Of a stretch of 37,150 nucleotides of DNA, positions 24,897-33,720 are shown piece after piece. The stretch lies in NCBI RefSeq assembly GCF_030398385.1, contig NZ_JAOAOQ010000049.1, forward strand, positions 1 through 37,150, written 5' to 3'. The DNA is from Aquibium sp. ELW1220 (GTDB lineage: Bacteria; Pseudomonadota; Alphaproteobacteria; Rhizobiales; Rhizobiaceae). Position numbers and translations under genes: made by a program. The first letter of the stretch is position 1. Each line of letters opens with the position of its first letter. A model generated the notes under the pieces. That model saw only the letters and a program-made list of their open reading frames with translations. It was not told where the DNA came from and did no database searches.

Positions 24897-25508
24897 ATGC
24901 AATCGCTCGGCCGCCTCAAGGAAACCGCCTCGCAGACCGCGGGTCCCTATGTTCACATCGGCCTGACGCCGAACTTCTGCGACATCGGTGGCGTCTATTC
25001 GACCGACCTCGGCACCCAGATGGTCAACGACAAGACGAAGGGCGAGCGCATTACTGTCAAGGCTCGCGTCATTGACGGCTCCGGAACGCCGCTGCGCGAT
25101 TCGCTGATCGAGATCTGGCAGGCCGACGCCGACGGGCTCTACAATTCGCCTTCCGAGATGCGTGGTTCGGCCGATCCGAACTTCACCGGCTGGGGCCGCT
25201 GCCCGGCCGACATGGATACGGGCGAGTTCGTCTTCCAGACGATCAAGCCGGGCCGCGTGCCGTTCCGCGACGGCCGCCCGATGGCGCCGCACATCACCTT
25301 CTGGATCGTCGCGCGCGGCATCAATCTCGGCCTGCACACGCGCATGTATTTCGGCGACGAGGAGAAGGCCAACGCGGAGGACCCGATCCTGCAGCGGGTG
25401 GAGCACAAGGTGCGCGTGCCAACCCTGATTGCCCGGCGCGACGGCGACGTCTACACCTTCGACATCCACCTGCAGGGTGACCGCGAAACCATCTTCTTCG
25501 ACATCTGA
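24897..25508 (+). CDS. pcaG: Protocatechuate 3,4-dioxygenase alpha subunit
   Basis: 203 residues. The start SLGRLKETASQTAGPYVHIG is typical of PcaG, which pairs with PcaH but carries no iron ligands; the core has LIEIWQADADGLYNSP, FTGWGRCPAD and MAPHITFWIVARGINLGLH. It has its own GGGAGA ribosome site six bases before ATG. Because relBE separates it from pcaH, subunit balance may depend on read-through past the palindrome and on the relBE promoter. Confidence 0.95.
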   Translation: MQSLGRLKETASQTAGPYVHIGLTPNFCDIGGVYSTDLGTQMVNDKTKGERITVKARVIDGSGTPLRDSLIEIWQADADGLYNSPSEMRGSADPNFTGWGRCPADMDTGEFVFQTIKPGRVPFRDGRPMAPHITFWIVARGINLGLHTRMYFGDEEKANAEDPILQRVEHKVRVPTLIARRDGDVYTFDIHLQGDRETIFFDI

Positions 25509-25523
25509 GACCGCGTGCCCTTC

Positions 25524-26624
25524 ATGTCCGCATCGCCCTTCGAGCACCCATACCTCAGCGGTCTGCTGGGCGATGCGGACATGGCACCCTTCTTCTCCGT
25601 CGAGGCCGACTGCCGCGCCATGGTCGACTTCGAGGTCGCCCTCGCGCGGGCGCAGGGCGGGTCAGGGGTGATCCCGCCCGACGCGGCCGAGACCATCGCG
25701 GCGGCGCTGGCCGGTTTCTCGCCCGATGTCGACGCTCTTGCCGCGGGCACGGGCCGCGACGGCGTGGTCGTTCCCGAACTCGTGCGCCAGCTGCGCAAGG
25801 CGGTCGGGCGCGATGCGGCCGCCTTCGTGCATGTCGGCGCGACCAGCCAGGACGTGGTCGACACTTCGCTTTCGCTGCGTCTGAAGCCGGCGCTCGCCAT
25901 CCTCGATGCGCGGCTTGCCGCCGTCACCGAGGCCTTGCAGGCGCTCGAGGATCGCGACGGCGACATCGAGGTCATGGCGCACACGCGCATGCAGGCGGCG
26001 ATACCCGTGCCCGCATCGCGCAAGATCCGCAGCTGGCGCGACCCGCTCGTCCGCCACCGCGCGCGTCTCGACGTCGTCTCAGCCGGCGTCGCGATCCTGC
26101 ATTTCGGCGGTGCGGCAGGCACGCTGGAGAAGCTCGGCGACAGGGCCAGTGACGTGGCGCAGCGGCTCGCTTCGGCTCTCGGCCTGAAGCCCGTCGATCA
26201 CGCCCGCCATTCCGAGCGGGACGGCATTGCTGAACTGGCCTCCTGGCTGTCGCTGGTTACCGGCAGCCTCGGCAAGATGGGGCAGGACATCGCGCTCGCC
26301 GCGCAGAGCGAGGTTGGCGAGATCAGGCTTTCGGGCGGCGGCGGGTCGTCGGCCATGCCGCACAAGGTCAATCCGGTCGCTGCAGAGACGCTGGTGACGC
26401 TGGCGCGCTTCAATGCGACCCTGCTTGCGGGGATGCACCAGTCGCTGGTGCACGAGAACGAGCGTTCGGGCGCGGCCTGGACGCTGGAATGGATGATTCT
26501 GCCGCAGATGATCACCGCCTGCGCGGCGGCGCTGCGGCACGCACAGGCGCTGGTCGGCCAGATCGCCATCCGCCCCCTGAAGAGCGGCGCCGACGAAGCG
26601 GCCGCGAAAGACGGTCGCTCGTGA
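25524..26624 (+). CDS. pcaB: 3-carboxy-cis,cis-muconate cycloisomerase
   Basis: 366 residues, fumarase/aspartase superfamily. The signature GGGGSSAMPHKVNPVAAE is intact; FVHVGATSQDVVDTSLSL and VMAHTRMQAAIPV are the other two conserved segments. It makes gamma-carboxymuconolactone from the PcaHG product, the substrate of PcaC. The start is ATG at 25524; an in-frame GTG at 25515 is possible and neither has a strong ribosome site. Its TGA overlaps the GTG of the MFS gene (GTGA). Confidence 0.93.
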   Translation: MSASPFEHPYLSGLLGDADMAPFFSVEADCRAMVDFEVALARAQGGSGVIPPDAAETIAAALAGFSPDVDALAAGTGRDGVVVPELVRQLRKAVGRDAAAFVHVGATSQDVVDTSLSLRLKPALAILDARLAAVTEALQALEDRDGDIEVMAHTRMQAAIPVPASRKIRSWRDPLVRHRARLDVVSAGVAILHFGGAAGTLEKLGDRASDVAQRLASALGLKPVDHARHSERDGIAELASWLSLVTGSLGKMGQDIALAAQSEVGEIRLSGGGGSSAMPHKVNPVAAETLVTLARFNATLLAGMHQSLVHENERSGAAWTLEWMILPQMITACAAALRHAQALVGQIAIRPLKSGADEAAAKDGRS

Positions 26625-27790
26625 AGGAACGCTGGATCGTCGCCTATTGCGGCGTGCTGATGTCGATCTCGTCCTTCTCGGTCGACATCACGCTGCCGTC
26701 CTTCCCGGTCATGGTGGACGACCTCGACGCCCCCTTCGAGCTCGTGCAGTGGACCATCACCTCCTACATGATCGGGGCCGGCCTCGGGCAGCTGGTCTGG
26801 GGTTCGATGTCCGATCGCTTCGGCCGGCGGCCGGCGCTGGCGGCGGGACTCGCCCTGTTCCTGCTCGGCTGCCTCGGCGCGGCCTTCGCATCCTCCATCG
26901 AACTCATGCTCGCCTGCCGCGTGCTGCAGGGGCTCGGTGCCGCCGCCGCCATCGTGTCGTCACGGGCGATCATCCGCGACCGGTTTTCGGGCGAGGCGCT
27001 GGCGCGCAATCTGGCCCTCGCCACCGCGATCTTCGCCGTCGGGCCGATCTTCGCGCCGCTGCTCGGCGCAGGCGTCGCCGCGCTGGCCGGCTGGCGCTTC
27101 ATCTTTCTCGGACTGTCGGTCTTTGCCGCCGGCCTGCTGATCGTGCTCGTGCGCCTGCCCGAGACGCTGCCGGCGCGGGCGCCCGACGCGATGCGGCTCG
27201 CCGTCTTCGTGCAGCGGTCGCGCCGCCTGCTCGCGCATCCGCAGTCCCGCTACTTCGTCTTCCTGTCGGCGATCGTCATGGCGTCGATGCTGCTCATCCT
27301 CGCCTCCACGCCGCGCATCTACGAGCATGCCTTCGGCCTGAGCGGGACGACCTTCGCCGTCTATTTCGCCTTCCATGGGCTCGGCATCGTCCTTGGCCAG
27401 GCGGCGAACCGGCGGCTGATCCGCAGCATCGGCATCGTCAACGCCATGATTGCCGCCAACGTCGTCCTCGTGGTCGCGGTCATGCTGATGCTCGGCTTCA
27501 TCTTCGCCGGGATGATGAACGCGATCCTGATGACGGCGCTGATCACGCTCTTCGCCACCAGCTACCTGATCGTCTATTCCAATGCGGCGGCGATGGTTCT
27601 CGACCCGCATGGCGATATCGCCGGCTTCACCGCCGCCTTCTACGGCTTCGTCAGCCAGATCGGCTCGGCGCTGCTCGTCTCGCTGCTGGTGGTGGTGACG
27701 GGCGAGAGCGTGACGGGCTTCGCCGCAGCCCTTCTGGCGATCTGCCTCGTCAGCCTGGCCGCCCTGCTGGCGTGGCGTCCGCGGGGCTGA
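26621..27790 (+). CDS. MFS transporter, Bcr/CflA-like
   Basis: 389 residues with about twelve membrane segments. The loop 2-3 motif is GSMSDRFGRRPALAAG, and LACRVLQGLGAAAAIVSSRAI is the motif in helix 4 of the Bcr/CflA drug-resistance branch of DHA1. Coupled to pcaB by a GTGA overlap, so it is part of the pca transcription unit. Either efflux of toxic aromatics or movement of pathway substrates is possible; Bcr-like sequence favours export. Its stop abuts the stop of convergent brnA with no gap. Confidence 0.88.
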   Translation: MKERWIVAYCGVLMSISSFSVDITLPSFPVMVDDLDAPFELVQWTITSYMIGAGLGQLVWGSMSDRFGRRPALAAGLALFLLGCLGAAFASSIELMLACRVLQGLGAAAAIVSSRAIIRDRFSGEALARNLALATAIFAVGPIFAPLLGAGVAALAGWRFIFLGLSVFAAGLLIVLVRLPETLPARAPDAMRLAVFVQRSRRLLAHPQSRYFVFLSAIVMASMLLILASTPRIYEHAFGLSGTTFAVYFAFHGLGIVLGQAANRRLIRSIGIVNAMIAANVVLVVAVMLMLGFIFAGMMNAILMTALITLFATSYLIVYSNAAAMVLDPHGDIAGFTAAFYGFVSQIGSALLVSLLVVVTGESVTGFAAALLAICLVSLAALLAWRPRG

Positions 27791-28015
27791 TCACTTCAGC
27801 TTCTCTTCCAGCCAGGTCCTGATCAGCGCCTGCCGCGTGATTCCCAGCCGCTGCGCCTCGATGTCGAGCCCGTTCACCATCCAGGTGGGGAGCTCGACGT
27901 CGACAAGCGTGGGCTCGCGGTTCGGTCGTCGGGCGGTGGACCAGTCGAAGTATTCGGACACATCCTCGCCGTCGTCGAATTTCTTGTCGAGTTCAGTCGC
28001 TGATATTCGTTTCAT
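27791..28015 (-). CDS. brnA: BrnA family antitoxin
   Basis: 74 residues. The N-terminal ATELDKKFDDGEDVSEYFDW binds the toxin; the C-terminal VELPTWMVNGLDIEAQRLG and ITRQALIRTWLEEKL form a ribbon-helix-helix DNA-binding unit. It overlaps the end of brnT by 23 bases and follows it, the standard toxin-first BrnTA order. Its stop codon is directly beside the MFS stop, forming TGATCA. Confidence 0.9.
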   Translation of the reverse strand: MKRISATELDKKFDDGEDVSEYFDWSTARRPNREPTLVDVELPTWMVNGLDIEAQRLGITRQALIRTWLEEKLK

Positions 28016-28265
28016 AGGCCTTGACCTCTGTCGTCCGCGAGCGGCGGACCGATATCATCCGCAACCGGCCGTTCCGTATCGTGCAAACCGCAGTCCAACT
28101 GACGCCACCGATCCGGCCGATGGCAAAGAAGCGATTTTCCTCACCGGATCTCGCTTCGATCTCGAAAAGATAATCGTCCTTCCAGAGAGCCTTGGCTTCC
28201 TCGAAGTCGATGCCATGCTTGTCCTTGTTCGACGCGCTCTTGGCGGGATCGTATTCGAACTCCAT
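27993..28265 (-). CDS. brnT: BrnT family toxin
   Basis: 90 residues. FEYDPAKSASNKDKHGIDFEE is the hallmark BrnT start, followed by FEIEARSGEENRFFAIGRIG and LRMISVRRSRTTEVKAYE with the C-terminal arginines and ER/AE-type active-site tail. BrnT proteins are RelE-fold ribonucleases that stop translation and are held in check by BrnA. Two starts are possible: ATG at 28265 (chosen, family N-terminus MEFEYD) or ATG at 28283, which would lie inside the palindrome. The module appears intact. Confidence 0.9.
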   Translation of the reverse strand: MEFEYDPAKSASNKDKHGIDFEEAKALWKDDYLFEIEARSGEENRFFAIGRIGGVSWTAVCTIRNGRLRMISVRRSRTTEVKAYETNISD

Positions 28266-28274
28266 GACCGCGAA

Positions 28275-28296
28275 CCATACCATTGAAATGGTATGG
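28275..28296. promoter_or_regulatory. BrnTA operator palindrome
   Basis: CCATACCATT-GA-AATGGTATGG is a perfect 10-bp inverted repeat 9 bp upstream of brnT. BrnA-type antitoxins repress their promoter through such sites. It lies in the 49-bp gap before the paaZ stop. Confidence 0.7.
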
Positions 28297-28314
28297 CGGC
28301 CATCCGGCGTCCAG

Positions 28315-30339
28315 TCAGACCGCGTTCATCGTCAGCAGCTCATACGTCGCCACCTGCTCGCCGTCCTGGTTGGTCACCGCCACGTCCCAGCGCACTTCGC
28401 CGTGGCCGGGGTTGCGCAGCGTCTTTTCCTTGGCGGTCAGCCGCACCTTCAGCGTGTCGCCAGGCGAGACGGGCTTGGTGAAGCGCAGATTGTCGAGCCC
28501 GTAGTTGGCCAGCACCGGCCCCGGCGCGGGGTCGACGAAGAGGCCCGCCGCAAAGGACAGGATCAGGTAGCCATGCGCCACGCGGCCGGGGAAGAAGGGG
28601 TTGGCCTTTGCCGCCTCCTCGTCCATGTGGGCGTAGAAGTTGTCGCCGGTGAAGTCGGCGAACTGCTCGATGTCGGCCAGCGTCACCTCGCGCGTCGCGG
28701 TCTCCAGCGTGTGGCCGATCTCCAGCTCGCCGAATGTCATGCGGAACGGGTGGACGTCCTTCGCGAGCGGCGTCGAGCCCTTCACGAAGCTCTTCGTGAT
28801 GGCCGAAAGCAGGTCCGGGCTAGCCTGGATCGCAGTGCGCTGCATGTAGTGCATGACGCCGCGGATGCCGCCCATCTCCTCGCCGCCGCCGGCGCGTCCA
28901 GGGCCGCCATGGACGAGATGGGGCAGGGGAGAGCCGTGCCCGGTCGCTTCCTTGCCGGTGTCGCGGTTGGCGAAGTAGAGCCGGCCGTGGAAGGCGCCGG
29001 ACGCGATCACCACCTGCCGCGCCACCGCCGGGTCGTGCGTGAACACCGAGGCGACGAGCGAGCCAGCGCCGCGGTTGGCGAGCGTGGTCGCATGGTCGAG
29101 GTCGCGATAGGCCATCACGGTCGAGACCGGGCCGAAGGCCTCCACCGAATGCACCTTCTCGGCACCGTCCGGATCGTCGCAGGCAAACAGCATCGGCGAC
29201 ACGAAGGCGCCCGCCGCCACGTCGACGCCCGCGGGCGCGAACCCGTCGGCGCCGTACACGCAGCGCGCCTCGGTGCCGATCATCCGCGCCTTCTCCAGCA
29301 CGTCTTCGCGCTGGGCGAGGCTCGCCAGCGCGCCCATCCGCGTGCCCTCCGCGCGGGGATCGCCGACCGGCGTCTTCGCGAGCTTCTCGCAGATCGCCGC
29401 GATCACCGCCTCGCGGTGCGCGGCCGGGACGAGGATCCGGCGGATCGCCGTGCATTTCTGGCCCGCCTTGGCGGTCATCTCGCGGTGCACCTCGCGCACG
29501 AAGGTGTCGAACTCGGGCGTGCCGGGCGCCGCGTCGGGTCCGAGGATCGTCGCATTCAGCGAATCCTGCTCGGCCACGAAGCGCACGGCATTGTCGAGCA
29601 GGTTGCGGTTGCCGCGCAGCATGCCGGCGGTCGCCGCCGACCCGGTGAAGGAGACGACGTCCTGCGAGCCCAGCCGGTCGATCAGGTCGCCGGTGGAGCC
29701 GGCCACGAACTGCACCGCACCCTCCGGCAGCAGGCCGGATTCGATCATCATCCGGAAGGCGGCTTCGGCCAGCCACGCCGTCGCCGAGGCCGGCTTGACG
29801 ATCGCCGGCACGCCGGCCAGCAGCGTCGGCGACAGCTTCTCCAGCATGCCCCAGACCGGGAAGTTGAAGGCGTTGATGTGGACCGCCACGCCCTGCAGCG
29901 AGGTCGCCACGTGCTGGCCGAGGAAGCTGCCGGTCTTGCCGAACTGCTCGATGCCCGGCTCGACATAGATCACGTCGTCGGGCAGTTCGCGGCGGCCCTT
30001 CGAGGCATAGACGAACATCGTGCCGATGCCGCCGTCGATGTCGATCATCGAATCCGTCTTGGTCGCGCCGGTGTCGTAGGACAGCTCGTAGAGCGCCTCG
30101 CGCCGCTCGTTCAGGTACTGCGCCAGCCCCTTCAGCATCGCCGCGCGCTGGTGGAACGTCATCGCCCTTAGCGCCGGCCCGCCGACGCTGCGGGCATGTG
30201 CGGTCATCGCCGCAAAATCGAGCTCGGCGCCGAGCCGCGCCACGACGCGACCGTCGATCGCGCTCTTCAGGTCGGTCAGGCGCCCGGACGGGGCGACCCA
30301 GCGGCCGGCAGCATAGCTGTTCAGGGCGAGGATGGTCAT
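28315..30339 (-). CDS. paaZ: Phenylacetate degradation bifunctional protein PaaZ
   Basis: 674 residues, near the length of the Escherichia coli enzyme (681). Residues ~1-510 are an aldehyde dehydrogenase domain: [14 protein letters not shown] binds cofactor and [10 protein letters not shown] carries the catalytic Cys. Residues ~535-674 are a MaoC-type hot-dog hydratase: [16 protein letters not shown] with the active-site Asp and His, and [17 protein letters not shown]. It opens oxepin-CoA and oxidises the resulting semialdehyde to 3-oxo-5,6-dehydrosuberyl-CoA. It lies downstream of the P450 gene with a long palindrome between. The other paa ring-opening genes are not in the window. Confidence 0.95.
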   Translation of the reverse strand: MTILALNSYAAGRWVAPSGRLTDLKSAIDGRVVARLGAELDFAAMTAHARSVGGPALRAMTFHQRAAMLKGLAQYLNERREALYELSYDTGATKTDSMIDIDGGIGTMFVYASKGRRELPDDVIYVEPGIEQFGKTGSFLGQHVATSLQGVAVHINAFNFPVWGMLEKLSPTLLAGVPAIVKPASATAWLAEAAFRMMIESGLLPEGAVQFVAGSTGDLIDRLGSQDVVSFTGSAATAGMLRGNRNLLDNAVRFVAEQDSLNATILGPDAAPGTPEFDTFVREVHREMTAKAGQKCTAIRRILVPAAHREAVIAAICEKLAKTPVGDPRAEGTRMGALASLAQREDVLEKARMIGTEARCVYGADGFAPAGVDVAAGAFVSPMLFACDDPDGAEKVHSVEAFGPVSTVMAYRDLDHATTLANRGAGSLVASVFTHDPAVARQVVIASGAFHGRLYFANRDTGKEATGHGSPLPHLVHGGPGRAGGGEEMGGIRGVMHYMQRTAIQASPDLLSAITKSFVKGSTPLAKDVHPFRMTFGELEIGHTLETATREVTLADIEQFADFTGDNFYAHMDEEAAKANPFFPGRVAHGYLILSFAAGLFVDPAPGPVLANYGLDNLRFTKPVSPGDTLKVRLTAKEKTLRNPGHGEVRWDVAVTNQDGEQVATYELLTMNAV

Positions 30340-30396
30340 GATGTGGCTCCTGTTGTGGCGTGTGTTGTGTTCCTGCCGGAAAGGCCGCACTCCGTC

Positions 30397-30556
30397 GCGC
30401 CCCCCTCTGGCCTGCCGGCCATCTCCCCCACGAGGGGGGAGATCGGCAGCGTCGGCCGCCGCTTCCGGCCTGCGACGGTGGAGATTGGCGAAGGCCGCGG
30501 CGACATCCGATCTCCCCCCTCGTGGGGGAGATGGCCGGCAGGCCAGAGGGGGGCGC
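30397..30556. repeat. 48-bp perfect inverted repeat element
   Basis: The left arm (30397-30444) and right arm (30509-30556) are exact reverse complements over 48 bp, around a 64-bp GC-rich loop without a gene. The arms contain CTGGCCTGCCGGCC and CATCTCCCCCACGAGG. Repeats of this style are numerous in Mesorhizobium-type genomes. It fills nearly the whole gap between the P450 stop (30570) and the paaZ start (30339). It has no transposase and could act as a mobile palindromic element or a strong RNA structure. Confidence 0.92.
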
Positions 30557-30569
30557 CGTAGAGCAAGAT

Positions 30570-31808
30570 CTATCCCACCCGCGCCGGCAGGCCCCGTCCC
30601 ACCCGCGCCGGCAGGCTGGCAAACCCGCGAAACCGCACCCGCCCCGTCCTCATCGGCGTCCCCTCTAGCGCGAACCCCGGAAATCGCGCGAGGAACCGCG
30701 AAATCGCGATGCGCCCCTCCATCCGCGCCAGCGAGAAGCCGGCGCAGAGATGCGGGCCCTGCGCGAAGGCAAGGTGGCGGTTGGGCCTGCGCGACAGGTC
30801 GAGCCGGTCGGGATCGGCAAACTGGCGCGGGTCGCGGTTCGCCGCCCCGATCGCCAGGTGGATGCGCGTGCCGGGCTCGAGCGTCTCGCCATGGAAGATC
30901 GCGGGCTCGACGCTCCGGCGGTTGCCGAGCTGGTTCGGGCTCTGGAAGCGCAGGACCTCGTCCACCGCGGTGTCGATGAGCGCGGGCTCCTCGATCAGCC
31001 GGCGGCGTTCGCCCGGCCATTGCGTCAGTTCGTGCAGCGCGTTGCCGATCAGGTTGGTGGTCGTCTCGTGGCCGGCATTGAGGATGAAGATGCAGTTCTG
31101 CAGGAGTTCGGTGTCGCTGAGCAGTTCGCCCTCATTTCCGGCGATCAGCCGCGTCAGCACGTCGGTGGCGGGGTCGCCGGGCTTTGCCCGGCGCCGTGCG
31201 GCGAGGTCGCCTAGATAGGCCTTGAACTCGGTCACCGCGCGGTTGCCGCGCTCGACCTGGTTGGAGTTCAGCACCGGCTCCAGCGCGCCGAGGATCGCCA
31301 GCGACCAGTCGCGCAGCGGCCGGCGCTCCTCGTGCGGCATGACGAAGAGGTTGCCGATGACCTCGAGCGGGATTGCGGCCGCGAAATCCTCGATCAGGTC
31401 GGCTTCGTCCTTCTCCTCCAGCCGGTCGAGCAGGCCGTCGACGAGCGCGACGAGCCCCGGTTCCATGGCCGCGATGGCACGCGGTGTCAGCGCACCCATC
31501 ATGATCCTGCGCACGCGCGTGTGCAGCGGCGGGTCGTTGAAGACGAGGCTCGTCGTGTGGTGTTCGTAGAGCGGCGTCTCGCCGAATTTCGGCAGGAACT
31601 CCACCTTCTTGTCCGACGAGAAAGTCTTGGTGTCGCGGTAGACGCGGTCGAGGTCCTCGTGGCGCGACAGCATCACCGAGCCGTCGGCGAAGCGTTTCAG
31701 CGGCGCATGCTCGAGCAGCGCGCGGTAGACCGGGAAGGGGTCCTCCGCGAAGCCCGGCGGCATCGCGCCGATGTCGAACGCCTCGGCGAGGCTCCTGTCC
31801 GCCTGCAT
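30570..31808 (-). CDS. Cytochrome P450
   Basis: 412 residues. The oxygen-binding I-helix is AGHETTTN, the K-helix ExxR is in DEVLRFQSP, and the haem loop is FAQGPHLCAGFSLAR with the thiolate Cys near residue 355. Length and the lack of a membrane anchor fit a soluble bacterial class I P450; no ferredoxin or reductase gene is adjacent. It runs toward paaZ and is divergent from paaI/paaK, sharing the palindrome at 31871. An aromatic or fatty acid substrate is plausible but unproven. The C-terminus ends in a near duplicate octapeptide (LPARVGRG, LPARVG), coded by a 24-bp tandem duplication. The ATG has GGAGGAGCGGAG upstream. Confidence 0.92.
   Translation of the reverse strand: MQADRSLAEAFDIGAMPPGFAEDPFPVYRALLEHAPLKRFADGSVMLSRHEDLDRVYRDTKTFSSDKKVEFLPKFGETPLYEHHTTSLVFNDPPLHTRVRRIMMGALTPRAIAAMEPGLVALVDGLLDRLEEKDEADLIEDFAAAIPLEVIGNLFVMPHEERRPLRDWSLAILGALEPVLNSNQVERGNRAVTEFKAYLGDLAARRRAKPGDPATDVLTRLIAGNEGELLSDTELLQNCIFILNAGHETTTNLIGNALHELTQWPGERRRLIEEPALIDTAVDEVLRFQSPNQLGNRRSVEPAIFHGETLEPGTRIHLAIGAANRDPRQFADPDRLDLSRRPNRHLAFAQGPHLCAGFSLARMEGRIAISRFLARFPGFALEGTPMRTGRVRFRGFASLPARVGRGLPARVG
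30573..30620. repeat. 24-bp tandem duplication at the P450 3' end
   Basis: Two adjacent 24-base units (30573-30596 and 30597-30620) share their first 20 bases, TCCCACCCGCGCCGGCAGGC. It adds about eight residues to the P450 tail just before its stop. Confidence 0.7.
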
Positions 31809-31870
31809 GTGCTCCGCTCCTCCCAAGCGCCGGACGCGACCTCGGTCCCATCCGCGAGTATTATTGACCG

Positions 31871-31880
31871 ACCGGCCGGT
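31871..31880. promoter_or_regulatory. Palindromic operator between P450 and paaI
   Basis: ACCGGCCGGT is a perfect 10-bp palindrome inside TTGACCGACCGGCCGGTTTA. It is central to the 126-bp gap between the divergent P450 and paaI starts. It looks like a TetR-family site and may serve the TetR protein encoded after paaK. Confidence 0.5.
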
Positions 31881-31934
31881 TTATGCAAGTCTTCCCGCCA
31901 TGCGCTCGGGAGGAGTGCGGGCGGGGAGGCTCCA

Positions 31935-32375
31935 ATGGCATTGACGGCTGAAGAAATCGCCAGGCGCTCGGCAGACGCCATGTGGGCGCGCGACGACGCC
32001 TCGAAATGGCTCGGCGCATCGCTCGACGCGGTCGGTCCCGGCACGGCGACCCTGTCGATGACGGTCGAGAAGCACCATACCAACGGCCACGACATCTGCC
32101 ATGGCGGCTTCATCTTTACGCTGGCCGATTCGGCCTTCGCCTTCGCCTGCAATTCCTACAACCAGCTGGTGGTCGCGCAGCACAACGTCATCACCTTCGT
32201 CGCGCCCGGCCAGCTCGGCGACCGGCTCACGGCGACCGCCTGCGAGGTGACGCGCTTCGGGCGCTCGGGCATCTACGACGTGCGCGTGACCAACCAGGCC
32301 GGCCGCCTGATCGCCGAGTTCCGCGGCGCGTCGCGGGCCATCGAAGGCCGGCATTTCGACGACATGGCAGCCTGA
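31935..32375 (+). CDS. paaI: Hydroxyphenylacetyl-CoA thioesterase PaaI
   Basis: 146 residues, a hot-dog thioesterase. GHDICHGGFIFTLADSAFAF is the PaaI active-site segment with the catalytic Asp and the HGG turn; NQLVVAQHNVITFVAPG and GRSGIYDVRVTNQ follow. It releases CoA from stalled phenylacetyl-CoA pathway products. It has a GGGGAGG ribosome site and is 34 bp before paaK, clearly the same operon. Confidence 0.94.
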   Translation: MALTAEEIARRSADAMWARDDASKWLGASLDAVGPGTATLSMTVEKHHTNGHDICHGGFIFTLADSAFAFACNSYNQLVVAQHNVITFVAPGQLGDRLTATACEVTRFGRSGIYDVRVTNQAGRLIAEFRGASRAIEGRHFDDMAA

Positions 32376-32409
32376 GCGCGCCGACGGGCCGAACGAGGGG
32401 GAGGATGGA

Positions 32410-33720
32410 ATGAGAGACCTGGCACCGCGCAGGCAAGACCTGGACCCGATCGAGATCGCCTCGCGCGACGAGATCGCCGCCCTGCAGCTCAACCGGCTGA
32501 AATGGTCGCTGCGCCACGCCTACGACAACGTCGCGCATTACCGCCAGGCCTTCGACGCGGCGGGCGTCCACCCCGACGACCTGAAGCAGCTGTCCGACCT
32601 GAAGCTCTTCCCCTTCACCACCAAGCACGACCTGCGCGCCAACTATCCCTTCGGCATGTTCGCCGTGCCGCGCGAACAGGTGGCTCGGATCCACGCCTCC
32701 TCGGGCACCACGGGCAAGCCCACCGTCGTCGGCTACACAAAAAACGATCTCGCCGTCTGGGCCGACTGCGTGGCGCGCTCCATGCGCGCCTCGGGCACGC
32801 GTCCCGGCGACATCGTCCACATCGCCTATGGCTACGGCCTCTTCACCGGCGGCCTCGGCGCGCATTACGGCGCCGAGCGGCTCGGCTGCACCGTCGTCCC
32901 GGTCTCCGGCGGCATGACCACGCGGCAGGTGACCTTGATCGAGGATTTCAAGCCCACCACCATCATGGTCACGCCGTCCTACATGCTCTCCATCCTCGAC
33001 GAGTACCGCGCCCAGGGGCTCGACCCGCGCAAGAGCCCGCTTCAGGTCGGCATCTTCGGCGCCGAGCCCTGGACCAATGCCATGCGGTCCGAGATCGAGG
33101 ACGCCTTCGACATGCACGCCGTCGACATCTACGGCCTGTCGGAGGTGATGGGACCGGGCGTCGCCAACGAGTGCGTCGAGACCAAGGACGGGCTGCACAT
33201 CTGGGAGGATCATTTCTATCCCGAGATCGTCGACCCGATCACCGGCGACCCGGTCGAGGACGGCGGGCAGGGCGAGCTGGTCTTCACCTCGCTCTCCAAG
33301 GAGGCCTTCCCGATCGTCCGTTACCGCACGCGCGATCTGACGAGGCTGCTGCCCGGCACCGCGCGCAGCATGCGGCGCATGGAAAAGATCACCGGCCGCT
33401 CGGACGACATGATGATCCTGCGCGGCGTCAACGTCTTCCCGACCCAGATCGAGGAGCAGATCCTCGCCATCGAGGGGCTGGCGCCGCATTTCCAGGTCGA
33501 ACTCACCCGCGAGGGCCGCATGGACGAGATGACGGTCCATGTCGAGGCAACGATCACGCATGTGACAGACGAGGCGCGCAAGGTCGCGGGCCATGCGCTG
33601 CGCGAGCGCATCAAGGACGTGGTCGGCGTCACGGTGCGGGTCAACGTCACCGAACCGGAGAAGGTCGCCCGCAGCCAGGGCAAGGCCCAGCGCATCGTCG
33701 ACAACCGGCCGAAGGGATGA
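32410..33720 (+). CDS. paaK: Phenylacetate-CoA ligase
   Basis: 436 residues, ANL adenylating family. The P-loop is HASSGTTGKPTVVGYT; the adenine/AMP motif is DIYGLSEVMGPG; YRTRDLTRLLPG has the ribose-binding Asp; the hinge and C-terminal domain have GRSDDMMILRGVNVFPTQIE. The Lys in EKVARSQGKAQRIVDNRP is the usual adenylation Lys. It activates phenylacetate to phenylacetyl-CoA with ATP. Its ATG follows GGGGGAGGATGG. Its TGA overlaps a 25-codon mini-ORF that leads into the TetR gene. Confidence 0.96.
   Translation: MRDLAPRRQDLDPIEIASRDEIAALQLNRLKWSLRHAYDNVAHYRQAFDAAGVHPDDLKQLSDLKLFPFTTKHDLRANYPFGMFAVPREQVARIHASSGTTGKPTVVGYTKNDLAVWADCVARSMRASGTRPGDIVHIAYGYGLFTGGLGAHYGAERLGCTVVPVSGGMTTRQVTLIEDFKPTTIMVTPSYMLSILDEYRAQGLDPRKSPLQVGIFGAEPWTNAMRSEIEDAFDMHAVDIYGLSEVMGPGVANECVETKDGLHIWEDHFYPEIVDPITGDPVEDGGQGELVFTSLSKEAFPIVRYRTRDLTRLLPGTARSMRRMEKITGRSDDMMILRGVNVFPTQIEEQILAIEGLAPHFQVELTREGRMDEMTVHVEATITHVTDEARKVAGHALRERIKDVVGVTVRVNVTEPEKVARSQGKAQRIVDNRPKG

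Noticed and set aside
28192-30171. Plus-strand open frame of about 660 codons opposite paaZ
   Set aside because: Shadow frame; paaZ on the minus strand has both expected domains intact.
30397-30556. 48-bp inverted repeat as an insertion sequence
   Set aside because: The 64-bp loop has no coding capacity and no flanking duplication was seen; a non-coding palindromic repeat is the better label.
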